DNA from: Tenderia sp965602225
GTDB taxonomy: Bacteria > Pseudomonadota > Gammaproteobacteria > Tenderiales > Tenderiaceae
DNA length: 17,434 bases
Reading direction: 5' to 3'
Assembly: GCA_965602225.1 (NCBI GenBank)
Contig: CBFCYE010000044.1
Coordinates: 1 to 17,434 of the forward strand
The notes beneath the pieces were generated by a model. It searched no databases. It was not told the origin of the DNA and was given only the letters and a program-made list of their open reading frames with translations. How positions within the stretch are numbered: position 1 is the first letter of the stretch; each line of letters begins with the position of its first letter. Below, one piece after another: positions 7,508 to 15,205 of this stretch. A program made the translations under genes and the position numbers.

Positions 7508-8569
7508 TTATTTGTTATGTTCTGTAATCACAGTGCGTTTAGGTGTTGTAGGCAAACGAGGCAGCGTTATCTGTGGAAACTCACCTGTCAATGTTTGCAG
7601 AAATTCCACTAGGTAAGTTACCTCAGTCCCCGTTAAGTCACGATTTAGCTGAGTCTTGGCCATTACACGCACGGCCTCATCAAGTGTTTTGACCGCACCG
7701 TTGTGAAAATAAGGCGCAGTGATGGCAACATTTCGCAATGACGGCACCCGCCACATGCGTTTATCAGTTTTGATCCGGCTAAAATCATAACGGCCGATAT
7801 CGTCCGCCAGCCCGTACTGTTTTTCATAGTCGGTACCGGGATAGTTTGGGAACAGTTCATAAAAACCTTCACCCTGCTGCAACGCCAGGCCTGGATTTGG
7901 TCCGGCCAGATTGACCCAGAAATGACACGAGGCACAGCGGATATCGATAAACTGTTCGAAACCCTGTTGTGCATATTCAGAAATGGCCTGTTTATCACCG
8001 TTTAAAAAACGGTCAAACGGACTATTGCTGGTCACAAGGGTGCGCTCAAAACTAGCGATGGCCTTGGCAATGCTATTTGCTGTAAGTCCCTCACCTTCAA
8101 ATACAGAATCAAACTGTAAGCGATAGCCATCAATTCTATTCAATCGTTCAACTAATACTTTCTGATCTGGCATACCCATTACATTCTTATCAAGAATATG
8201 TTGCAGCGCCTGTCTTTCCAGCGTCTTGCTGCTGCCATCCCAGTTATAAATAGTGTGATAGGCGGCGTTCCACAGTGTAAGCGTGCTGCGACGTCCTTTA
8301 TTGCCATAAACACCTACGGGCTGAGCTATGCCATCTTCTCCGCCAGCGGCAAGGTTGTGACAACTATTACAAGAATGGGTACCTGTAATCGACAGGCGTG
8401 GGTCAAAAAACAGCTGTTTGCCCAATTCAATCTTGGCGTCAGTTTGCAGGTTATCCGTCGGTATCGGTGGTTGCGCCGGTAGAGGTTGAAAGGTCCATGG
8501 GATTTCAGCCTGTGCCGAGGTCGCTGCAAGCGAAAAAAACAGCAGCGAAATTATTTTCCTTAATCTCAT
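7508..8569 (-). CDS. Diheme cytochrome c peroxidase (CcpA/MauG family)
   Basis: Periplasmic enzyme expected to reduce hydrogen peroxide with electrons from a small c-type cytochrome. From ATG 8569 (353 residues) there is a signal peptide, MRLRKIISLLFFSLAATSAQA. Two covalent heme sites follow: CNSCH (C67-C70-H71) and CASCH (C212-C215-H216). The C-terminal segment VPSLRNVAITAPYFHNGA is followed by M303 in RVMAKT, the position of the methionine that ligates the electron-transferring heme. An open frame runs back to 8629 into the preceding gene, but ATG 8569 has a near-ideal ribosome site (AAGGAGAGGGGA) and begins exactly at the signal peptide. It lies between mscS (25 nt) and hpt (14 nt). MauG-type oxidases share the fold, but peroxidase is the better call given M303. 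Confidence 0.92.
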   Translation of the reverse strand: MRLRKIISLLFFSLAATSAQAEIPWTFQPLPAQPPIPTDNLQTDAKIELGKQLFFDPRLSITGTHSCNSCHNLAAGGEDGIAQPVGVYGNKGRRSTLTLWNAAYHTIYNWDGSSKTLERQALQHILDKNVMGMPDQKVLVERLNRIDGYRLQFDSVFEGEGLTANSIAKAIASFERTLVTSNSPFDRFLNGDKQAISEYAQQGFEQFIDIRCASCHFWVNLAGPNPGLALQQGEGFYELFPNYPGTDYEKQYGLADDIGRYDFSRIKTDKRMWRVPSLRNVAITAPYFHNGAVKTLDEAVRVMAKTQLNRDLTGTEVTYLVEFLQTLTGEFPQITLPRLPTTPKRTVITEHNK

Positions 8570-8594
8570 TCCCCTCTCCTTTGCGCTATATCTT

Positions 8595-9707
8595 TTATTC
8601 TGGCTGAGTTGAAGCAATGTGCTCTTCAATCGTCACACCATCTGGAATGTGCAGCGTTGAGGTTGGAAAGGCTATCTCGGCCTGATGCGCGGCAATGATG
8701 TCGTTAATCTTCAACAACACATCATGTTTTACTTCATGAAACTTGATCCATTTAGTGGTTTTGGTGAAGGTGTAAACAAAAAAGTCTACTGACGATGCGG
8801 AAAAGGCATTGAAGTTGACGATCATAGTTTGGCTACTATCAATCTCAGGATGTTCAAGCAGCATCTTTTTAACATCATCGGTGATGGCAGACATCTTAGC
8901 GACATCATCATAACGAATACCTATGGTTTCGTAGATGCGGCGATGGCTCATACGCGAAGGATTTTCCACCGCGATGGTGGCAAAAATGGAGTTTGGAATA
9001 TATAGGGGGCGTTTATCAAAGGTACGAATACGCGTCTGACGCCAACCGATATTCTCTACCGTGCCTTCAATCTCACGATCCGGTGAACGCACCCAGTCGC
9101 CAACGGCAAAGGGACGATCAAGATAAATCACCAGGCCACCGAAGAAATTGGCCAGCAGATCCTTGGCGGCAAAACCGATGGCGATACCGCCGATGCCACC
9201 AAATGCCAACACCCCGGAGATGCTGTAACCCATAGTCTGCAAGGCCACCAGTGTGGCGGTGATGATGACTGACAGACGCAGCAGTTTGCCAATCGCATCG
9301 ACGGTAGTGTGATCGACCTCTTTTTCTTGTTCATCACTCTGGGCAATCAGGTTGGCCTGGGCATTCTTGATGAAACGCAATATAAACCAGGCGATGACGG
9401 CGATAACACCCAGTTCACGAATCGGCGTGACAGCTTCAAAGATTGCCGCATTGGTGACCTGTTGCACGATGGAGGCAGCAAAGGCCAGACCCACTATCCA
9501 GATCAACAACGACAGCGGTGCGCGGATGGATTCGACCAGGGCGTCGTCCCAAAGTGTTTTGGTCTTTGCCAGGCGTTTATGGATACGGCTCAGAACACCC
9601 TTCTGGATAAAATCGAGCATTAGGGTGACAAACACCACCACAAAGACCTGCACTATCCAGCCACTTTGCCCGGTGTATTGTTGGATCTCTGACAGCAGTT
9701 GTTCCAT
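8595..9707 (-). CDS. MscS-family mechanosensitive channel, YnaI-like
   Basis: Inner-membrane channel that opens under membrane tension to release solutes on hypo-osmotic shock. The 370-residue protein has hydrophobic helices near 17-35, 65-83, 98-115 and 143-160. The pore helix and its extension follow: GVLAFGGIGGIAIGFAAKD (165-183) then LLANFFGGLVIYLDRPF. The conserved beta-domain begin is VGDWVRSPDREIEGTVENIG, with FDKRPLYIPNSIF after it. These segments resemble E. coli YnaI more than classical MscS, and the length fits that subgroup. The C-terminus has the usual FPTSTLHIPDG. A CAGGAG ribosome site lies 10 nt before the ATG. It sits 34 nt after nagZ and is probably in the same transcript; why is not evident, beyond both relating to envelope integrity. 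Confidence 0.93.
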   Translation of the reverse strand: MEQLLSEIQQYTGQSGWIVQVFVVVFVTLMLDFIQKGVLSRIHKRLAKTKTLWDDALVESIRAPLSLLIWIVGLAFAASIVQQVTNAAIFEAVTPIRELGVIAVIAWFILRFIKNAQANLIAQSDEQEKEVDHTTVDAIGKLLRLSVIITATLVALQTMGYSISGVLAFGGIGGIAIGFAAKDLLANFFGGLVIYLDRPFAVGDWVRSPDREIEGTVENIGWRQTRIRTFDKRPLYIPNSIFATIAVENPSRMSHRRIYETIGIRYDDVAKMSAITDDVKKMLLEHPEIDSSQTMIVNFNAFSASSVDFFVYTFTKTTKWIKFHEVKHDVLLKINDIIAAHQAEIAFPTSTLHIPDGVTIEEHIASTQPE

Positions 9708-9741
9708 TACATCTTAACTCCTGTGAATCTGGGCAACGATT

Positions 9742-10785
9742 TTACAACAAATCAACCGGCTTAGCCTGATTCAACGAGTCCAGCACCTGCACGGCCTGAT
9801 GCCATTGCGGATTATTATGCAACTGGTCGCGGGTTAGCGGTTTGCGGCCGTGCATTCGTGCCAGACGCAGATGTGAAGCTGGATTATCAAAGCGTTCCAG
9901 CCTTTCGAGGGTATTGCAGATCTCAGCGAAGTTATCGCACACCAGCGCCATGTCGCAGCCTGCCTCAAGCGCCGCCTCGGCCCGGTCGCTAACGCTGCCC
10001 ATCACTGCGGCGCCTTGCATCAACAGGTCGTCACTGAATATTGCGCCCTGAAACTCCAGCCGCTTACGCAAAACATCTTGCAACCAGAAACGCGAAAATG
10101 CAGCGGGTTGGGCATCGACCTGAGGGTAAATGACATGGCCCGGCATAATCCCCGCCAGGCCTGAACGGATCAGACGCCCAAAAGGCACCAGGTCATCCGC
10201 TTCGATATCAACAAAGGCACGTTCATCACGGGCAATGCCGACATGGGTGTCCACCTCAACAGCACCGTGACCGGGGAAGTGTTTGCCGGTGGCCGCCATG
10301 CCCGCCTTTTGCATGCCGGCAATATAACTTTGCCCTAGCTCTGCCACCGCATGGGCTTGGCGATGAAACGAACGATCTCCAATAATTTCTGAGACACCAT
10401 AATCAAGATCCAGCACCGGTGAAAAGCTGAAATCCACTCCTACAGCGCGCAGCTCAACCGCCATCAACCAACCCGCCGTTTCGGCCAGACGCTTGGCGCG
10501 TTTTCTATCCTGGTCATAGACCTCGCCAATACGCCGCAGTGGTGGCAGACGGCTAAACCCTTCGCGAAAGCGCTGCACCCGGCCACCCTCGTGATCGACA
10601 CAGACCAATAGGTGAGGCGTTCGCAGCATGTGGATATCAGCGATCAGGTCTTGCAGCTGCTGTGACGATTCATAATTTCGTGTGAACAGGATGACCGCTC
10701 CGACCATTGGATGGTTGAGCATCTCCTTTTCTTCGTCTGTCAGCTGTGTGCCAGACAGACCCACCATTACTGGACCTAACGACAT
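9742..10785 (-). CDS. nagZ: Beta-N-acetylhexosaminidase NagZ
   Basis: Cytoplasmic glycoside hydrolase family 3 enzyme of peptidoglycan recycling. It removes GlcNAc from imported GlcNAc-anhydroMurNAc-peptides and so also controls the inducer ligand for AmpR-type beta-lactamase regulators. The 347-residue single-domain protein has the NagZ landmarks: DHEGGRVQRF (64-73), KHFPGHG (168-174), the D179-T-H181 general acid/base dyad, and IFSDDLLMQGA (249-259), whose first aspartate, D252, is the expected nucleophile. No signal peptide is present, as expected. ATG 10785 is preceded by AAGGA; the dppC-like stop is only 11 nt away. Its position after a YkuD L,D-peptidase and peptide permeases groups recycling functions together. 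Confidence 0.96.
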   Translation of the reverse strand: MSLGPVMVGLSGTQLTDEEKEMLNHPMVGAVILFTRNYESSQQLQDLIADIHMLRTPHLLVCVDHEGGRVQRFREGFSRLPPLRRIGEVYDQDRKRAKRLAETAGWLMAVELRAVGVDFSFSPVLDLDYGVSEIIGDRSFHRQAHAVAELGQSYIAGMQKAGMAATGKHFPGHGAVEVDTHVGIARDERAFVDIEADDLVPFGRLIRSGLAGIMPGHVIYPQVDAQPAAFSRFWLQDVLRKRLEFQGAIFSDDLLMQGAAVMGSVSDRAEAALEAGCDMALVCDNFAEICNTLERLERFDNPASHLRLARMHGRKPLTRDQLHNNPQWHQAVQVLDSLNQAKPVDLL

Positions 10786-10796
10786 ACCTATTCCTT

Positions 10797-11603
10797 CTAC
10801 TTTTCTCTTTGACGGCTGTGGACATCGAGCCGGTCACGCAACTGGTCACCCAACAAATTTACCGCCAACACTACCAGCATCAACATCACACCGGGCACCA
10901 AGACCATATGCGGTGCTACCAGCAGATAACGCGCGCCATCACGAATCATACTGCCCCATGAGGCCTCGGGTGGTTGTACACCCAGGCCCAGAAATGACAG
11001 GCCTGCCTCAGAAATCACCGCCCCGGCCACGGCAAAGGTGGCTTCAACAATCAACGGTGCCACGATTAAAGGCAGGATGTGATAAATGATAATCCTGACT
11101 GGTCGGGTGCCCAGCGAATTGGCCGCCTGGATGTGTTCACGATGTTTGATAGTCAATACCTGGGCGCGGGCCAGACGGGCAAAACCGACCCAACCGACAA
11201 CGCTAAGGGCGATGATGACGTTGTTGATACCTGGCCCCAACAGACCGGCCAAGGCGATGGCCAGCAGAATGCCGGGAAAGGCGAGAAAGATATCGATGAT
11301 GCGCACAATCAGGTGATCAACCCAACCACCTTTATAGGCACTGACGGCACCAATCACAGTGCCAATGATGGATGACAGGAATACCACTACCACTGCCACC
11401 ACAAATGAGGTCTGCGCACCGGCTACCAATCTGTCCCACAGCGGCCGCCCCAGATCATCGTAACCAAGCCAGGCATCGGCACCGGGTTCGAGCAGAATCT
11501 TGGGCAGATCTATATGATTAGGAGCCAGGCCCATCAGGCCGCCAAACAGAGCAAATATAGCCCAGAGAAACAGTGTTGCCGCTGGCCACCACAGACGAAT
11601 CAT
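10797..11603 (-). CDS. Peptide ABC transporter permease, DppC/OppC-like
   Basis: One of two membrane-spanning subunits of a Dpp/Opp/Nik-type importer. The 268-residue protein has an N-terminal membrane helix, the DDLGRPLWDRL segment that precedes the core domain in DppC-type permeases, and about five more helices. The EAA coupling loop HREHIQAANSLGTRPVRIII contacts the ATPase. The C-terminus shows SEAGLSFLGLGVQPPEASWG, a strong family marker. Its start overlaps the upstream permease stop by 4 nt (ATGA), and nagZ starts 11 nt downstream. No ATPase gene is present in the window, so the energy-coupling subunits must come from elsewhere. Substrate cannot be read from the permease; murein peptides are proposed from context. 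Confidence 0.92.
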   Translation of the reverse strand: MIRLWWPAATLFLWAIFALFGGLMGLAPNHIDLPKILLEPGADAWLGYDDLGRPLWDRLVAGAQTSFVVAVVVVFLSSIIGTVIGAVSAYKGGWVDHLIVRIIDIFLAFPGILLAIALAGLLGPGINNVIIALSVVGWVGFARLARAQVLTIKHREHIQAANSLGTRPVRIIIYHILPLIVAPLIVEATFAVAGAVISEAGLSFLGLGVQPPEASWGSMIRDGARYLLVAPHMVLVPGVMLMLVVLAVNLLGDQLRDRLDVHSRQREK

Positions 11604-12529
11604 CGACCGGCCTCCAATCTGATTCGCGGATCAAGCCAGCCATAAACCAGGTCCGTCAGGGTATTGACCACGACATAGGTCAGGCTGATTACCAATACAC
11701 AGGCCTGCACCACCGGGTAGTCACGTCGCTGGATTGATTCGATAGTCAACTGACCTAACCCCGGCCAGGAGAACACCACCTCGGTTATCACTGCCCCACC
11801 CAGCAATACACCTAGCTGTAAACCTAACAAGGTGATCACCGGTAGCAGCGCATTGCGCATGGCGTGACGCCAGACAACTAGACGTTCACTCAGACCTTTG
11901 GCACGTGCAGTGCGGATGTAATCTTCGTTAAGGGTTTCCAATAACGTCGCTCTAACCATGCGCGACAGAATAGAGGCCATGGCCGTGCCAAGGGTCAAGG
12001 CCGGCAGGATCAACGAGACAAAACCATCACGACCACTGACCGGAAACCAGCCCAACCAGAGTGAAAACACCAAGATCAAGATCGGCCCCATCAGAAAGTT
12101 TGGAACAGATACTCCAATCAGAGACAAGCCCATGGCGCCTTGATCCCAATGACTGCCTTTTCTAACAGCAGCAAGCACGCCTAGGGGAAAGGCAATCAAC
12201 ACGGCCACGATCAACGAACTAACAGCCAGCTGGGCGGTGGCCGGGATGCGTTCAATCAGCATATCGACAATGGGCCGTTGCGAATAAAGCGATTTACCAA
12301 GATCCAACTGCAGCAGATTGCCCATATATTGGCCGAACTGGGTCAGCAAGGGTTGATCTAATCCCAGCGCATGCCGCAAGGCCTCGCGGTCAGCGGGTTG
12401 GGCAGATTCACCCAGCATCACCTCGACCGGATCACCGGGCACCATATGTATAAATAAGAACACCAGACAGGTGACACCAAAGACAACAAACAGGGCGCTG
12501 GCAAGGCGTGAAAAAAGAAAACTCAGCAT
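11600..12529 (-). CDS. Peptide ABC transporter permease, DppB/OppB-like
   Basis: Partner membrane subunit of the importer, 309 residues. It begins with the typical DppB helix (LFSRLASALFVVFGVTCLVFLF), followed after a short interval by the periplasmic segment VPGDPVEVMLG and LGLDQPLLTQFGQYM. The EAA coupling loop is RTARAKGLSERLVVWRHAMR, then NALLPVITLLGLQLG. It ends with the family's C-terminal LVYGWLDPRIRL. Length is normal. The ATG at 12529 follows the YkuD gene by 51 nt; the stop overlaps the next permease start. Together with the lipoprotein at 13068-14558 these are three of the usual five components of a peptide importer. Confidence 0.93.
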   Translation of the reverse strand: MLSFLFSRLASALFVVFGVTCLVFLFIHMVPGDPVEVMLGESAQPADREALRHALGLDQPLLTQFGQYMGNLLQLDLGKSLYSQRPIVDMLIERIPATAQLAVSSLIVAVLIAFPLGVLAAVRKGSHWDQGAMGLSLIGVSVPNFLMGPILILVFSLWLGWFPVSGRDGFVSLILPALTLGTAMASILSRMVRATLLETLNEDYIRTARAKGLSERLVVWRHAMRNALLPVITLLGLQLGVLLGGAVITEVVFSWPGLGQLTIESIQRRDYPVVQACVLVISLTYVVVNTLTDLVYGWLDPRIRLEAGR

Positions 12530-12580
12530 AGGCCTTCAGTAACAACAAAATTTATGCCGAGGTGGCGATAATTAAATAGC

Positions 12581-13084
12581 TTATTCATGTATATAAACCC
12601 GTGTCCCAACCGGAACTTCATCAAACAGCTCGATGATATCGCAGTTGTGCATACGCACACAGCCGTGTGAGTTTGGCACACCAAGCTCGACTTCATCCGG
12701 ACAGCCGTGAATATAGATATAGCGACGCATGGTATCGACGTCGCCCAATCGGTTGAGGCCGGGTTCAATACCACTCAGCCAGAGAATGCGCGTCAGTACC
12801 CAGTCGCGTTCCGGCTGGGCTGATTTTAATTCTGGCGTATAGATTTCACCCGTCGGCCGACGACCAACAAACACGGCGTTCTCCGGCTGGCCTGCGCCGA
12901 TCTTTGCCCGCAGCTTGTGCCAGCCGCGTGGCGTGCACTCACTGCCAAACTGTTCACCTGGGCCATTGCTGGCAGTGGAAATGTCAAACACTTCCAGAAT
13001 TTTCTTGCCACGCAGCAGGCACAGGCTCTGATCTGCAATACTGATCTTTATCCAGAGTCCTTTAGGACTAGTCGCGTCTGACAT
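12581..13084 (-). CDS. Cytoplasmic YkuD-fold protein, probable L,D-carboxypeptidase (ElsL-like)
   Basis: A 167-residue protein consisting of little more than a YkuD domain. The active-site block is H126-G-C-P, then the SHGCVRMHN segment (139-147) with C142 as nucleophile and H140 and R144 alongside. Most YkuD proteins are periplasmic L,D-transpeptidases, but this one begins MSDATSPKGLWIKIS with no signal peptide, lipobox or membrane helix. A cytoplasmic YkuD enzyme, ElsL of Acinetobacter baumannii, is an L,D-carboxypeptidase that trims recycled muropeptide tetrapeptides to tripeptides; the gene order here (peptide importer, nagZ) supports that role. The ATG at 13084 has a GGGGTG ribosome site and lies 17 nt inside the preceding gene, suggesting coupled translation. 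Fold and missing export signal are seen; carboxypeptidase activity is inferred. Confidence 0.82.
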   Translation of the reverse strand: MSDATSPKGLWIKISIADQSLCLLRGKKILEVFDISTASNGPGEQFGSECTPRGWHKLRAKIGAGQPENAVFVGRRPTGEIYTPELKSAQPERDWVLTRILWLSGIEPGLNRLGDVDTMRRYIYIHGCPDEVELGVPNSHGCVRMHNCDIIELFDEVPVGTRVYIHE

Positions 13085-14558
13085 GAATCACCCCATCATA
13101 ATTACCATCCCGCGCCAGGGTGTAACCGCTAATGCCCTGGCGTGATGCGAACAGATGATCTTCATACCACAAGGGAACATAGGGCAGCTGTTCGAACAGA
13201 TGCGCCTGTAACTGGGCATAGTATTTTGCCTGTTGCGGTAGCTCCAGTTCGGCCTCGGCAGCATCGATCAATTCATCGGCCTGAATATCGGAATAACGAC
13301 CACGGTTGGCGCCACTGGGCGGCACCGATTCGCTGTGAAAGACATAACGAAAGATATCCGGTGTTTTGATGCCGACCCAGCTAAGGCTAAACATCTGAAA
13401 GCGGCCAGCCTTGATATCACCATAAAAGGTGCCCCAGTCATAACTGCGCAGGTCGACATCAATGCCAACCTCTGACAACTGCTGTTGGATTACCGTGGCC
13501 AAACGAATGCGGAATGGGTCACTGGAGGTCTTATAGATAATTTGTGGTCGTTTGCCATCAACATAACCGGCCTGCTTCAGTAATGCGCGTGCCTTGTCCG
13601 GATTATATTCATAGGGTTTCAGTCCTGGGTTGCCGGCCCAGTGATCCGGCGGCAACAGGGCGCTGGCCGGTATCGCAGCATCACCCATCACATATTTAAT
13701 GATGGCCTTGCGATCCAGGGCATAGGCAACAGCGCGGCGCAGTTGCAGATTGCCGGTATCCTGATCCTGCATATTAAAACCCAGATAAGTAAAGTTGGAG
13801 CCAGGCGCCTTGAGCAGATTGATCTCGTCCTGTTCAGCCAGATAAGTCACCAGCTCTGAGGGCAGGTTGTTTTGCAACATATCGATCTCACCACGTAACA
13901 GCTTTAACACCCTGACAGTAGGATTTTTGACCGCAATAAATTCAAATGCTTGCTCATCCGTTAAACGTTGCAGCTGTAGCCGACCCTCCTCCGGCCAGGT
14001 AACAAACTGAAAAGGGCCACTACCAATGGGCTGACGATTAAATGCGTGGTTTGTGGCAAGCAACTTGGCAGGCATGATGCCAATCACCAACCGGCCGGGG
14101 AATAGAGGGTCAGACTTATTGAGATGGAAATCGATGGTTCGGTCGTCAACTATGTCTATCGATTCAACCATATTAAAACCTGCCAGATGCGGTGAGGCTG
14201 TATCAGAATTAAGGACAGAGTCGTAGGTTGCCTTGATATCAGCAGTGGTTAGAACGTCACCATTATGAAACATGGGCTGTTGATCAATCAATTGAAAACG
14301 GTAATGCACTGAAGTCAGCGCCTGCCAATTAGCCAGGGCAGGTTTGGCAAGATAGGCATCATCAAAATCCACCAGACGCTGATAAAGTAAACGATTGATA
14401 CGCGATGAAGCAGCATCAGTGGCAAAACGGGGATCAAGATTGATCGGTGCGCTGGAGAGGCCAAAGCGCAAGGCTTGGTCGGGTTGTTTACTGCAAGCAG
14501 TGAGAACAAACAAGGCTAGCAACAGAAATACAAGTTTTAAGACATTCTGAAAAATCAC
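13068..14558 (-). CDS. Peptide-binding lipoprotein of an ABC importer (SBP family 5)
   Basis: Extracytoplasmic solute receptor, 496 residues from a GTG at 14558. It opens with a lipoprotein signal ending L-T-A-C22, then the family-5 pattern: SSAPINLDPRFATDAAS (35-51), FHNGDVLTTADIKATYDSVL, IGSGPFQFV, LRRAVAYALDRKAII, and a C-terminal LPYVPLWYEDHLFAS. This is the DppA/OppA/MppA group that binds short peptides. A longer frame to 14717 exists, but its extra 53 residues are translated from a palindromic repeat and precede the signal peptide. No other start lies between that repeat and the GTG. The ribosome site is weak (GAAGG is about 17 nt away), so the start is the least certain point. Murein peptides are a plausible ligand because the next genes are a YkuD peptidase and nagZ. 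Confidence 0.88.
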   Translation of the reverse strand: MIFQNVLKLVFLLLALFVLTACSKQPDQALRFGLSSAPINLDPRFATDAASSRINRLLYQRLVDFDDAYLAKPALANWQALTSVHYRFQLIDQQPMFHNGDVLTTADIKATYDSVLNSDTASPHLAGFNMVESIDIVDDRTIDFHLNKSDPLFPGRLVIGIMPAKLLATNHAFNRQPIGSGPFQFVTWPEEGRLQLQRLTDEQAFEFIAVKNPTVRVLKLLRGEIDMLQNNLPSELVTYLAEQDEINLLKAPGSNFTYLGFNMQDQDTGNLQLRRAVAYALDRKAIIKYVMGDAAIPASALLPPDHWAGNPGLKPYEYNPDKARALLKQAGYVDGKRPQIIYKTSSDPFRIRLATVIQQQLSEVGIDVDLRSYDWGTFYGDIKAGRFQMFSLSWVGIKTPDIFRYVFHSESVPPSGANRGRYSDIQADELIDAAEAELELPQQAKYYAQLQAHLFEQLPYVPLWYEDHLFASRQGISGYTLARDGNYDGVIHVRRD

Positions 14559-14593
14559 GCCACGCCGAGCTATACCTTCACCCTGAACTAGCC

Positions 14594-14689
14594 CGTCACT
14601 CCGGCACCCAAAGAACGGGCACAAGCGTAGGCCAGAGTCCATCGTAGTTACGGGGGGAATAGATTCCGGCATACGCCGGAATAACGACG
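14594..14689. repeat. Palindromic intergenic repeat (MITE/REP-like)
   Basis: A 96-nt element flanked by CGTCACTCCGGC (14594-14605) and GCCGGAATAACGACG (14675-14689), which are imperfect inverted copies. The right end contains a compact hairpin, ATTCCGGC-ATAC-GCCGGAAT (14663-14682). The 12-mer CGTCACTCCGGC recurs exactly at 17330-17341. It occupies most of the 167-nt gap between the CYTH gene and the peptide-binding lipoprotein. I see no transposase. Any promoter for the nine-gene run downstream would have to lie in or beside this element; only a poor -10-like TATAGT is visible near 14710. Confidence 0.75.
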
Positions 14690-14725
14690 AAAGAGTCTCG
14701 CTAAAACTATACAACACGGTAAAAA

Positions 14726-15205
14726 TTACGCCTTATCCTGCCAATCTTTATAGGGATGTTTGACCAGGCAAACATTGTAATAACGTTCTTCATGGGAGAC
14801 CTCATCACCCGCCCATGAGGGTTTTTCAAAGGCTTCATCTTCAGAATCCAACTCAATCTCGGCCACCACCAAGCCGGCATTATCACCCTCGAACACATCG
14901 ATCTCCCAGGTATGACCAGCGTGATCGATGAAATAACGGACCTTTTCAATCTTGGGGCCAAGACAGAGTTCATCCAGCATCTCTTCAGCATCAGTCAGAG
15001 GAATCACATACTCAAACTCATAACGGCTCACACCGAGAGTCATGCTCTTGATATTGAGGTAACCCTTACCATCGGCGACACGCACCCGCACGGAAGCGCC
15101 GTCAGAACTAGCCAAATAGCCCTGGCGATAAAACGACTCTTTAGAAACAGCCGCACGCCATGTATCATCCGTAACCAGGAATTTACGTTCAATTTCAGTT
15201 GCCAT
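14726..15205 (-). CDS. CYTH-domain triphosphate tunnel protein
   Basis: A 159-residue soluble protein with the N-terminal signature E4-x-E6-x-K8 (MATEIERKFL) of CYTH/triphosphate tunnel metalloenzymes. Alternating basic and acidic strands line the tunnel: RQGYLAS, VRVRVADGKGYLNIKS, RYEFEYVIPL, KVRYFI, WEIDVFEGD and VVAEIELDSEDE. Its length matches the short bacterial group whose studied members, such as the Nitrosomonas europaea enzyme, hydrolyse inorganic tripolyphosphate. No class IV adenylate cyclase features distinguish it. The ATG at 15205 gives the canonical N-terminus; no strong ribosome site is seen. It diverges from the wzz-like gene and has the same orientation as the recycling cluster, from which a repeat separates it. 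Fold is confident; substrate is inferred from the family. Confidence 0.87.
   Translation of the reverse strand: MATEIERKFLVTDDTWRAAVSKESFYRQGYLASSDGASVRVRVADGKGYLNIKSMTLGVSRYEFEYVIPLTDAEEMLDELCLGPKIEKVRYFIDHAGHTWEIDVFEGDNAGLVVAEIELDSEDEAFEKPSWAGDEVSHEERYYNVCLVKHPYKDWQDKA

Noticed and set aside
8570..8629. Upstream extension of the cytochrome c peroxidase overlapping mscS
   Set aside because: ATG 8569 has an excellent ribosome site and starts exactly at the signal peptide.
14559..14717. N-terminal extension of the peptide-binding lipoprotein up to 14717
   Set aside because: The extra residues are translated from the palindromic repeat and precede a proper lipoprotein signal peptide, so a GTG start at 14558 is preferred.
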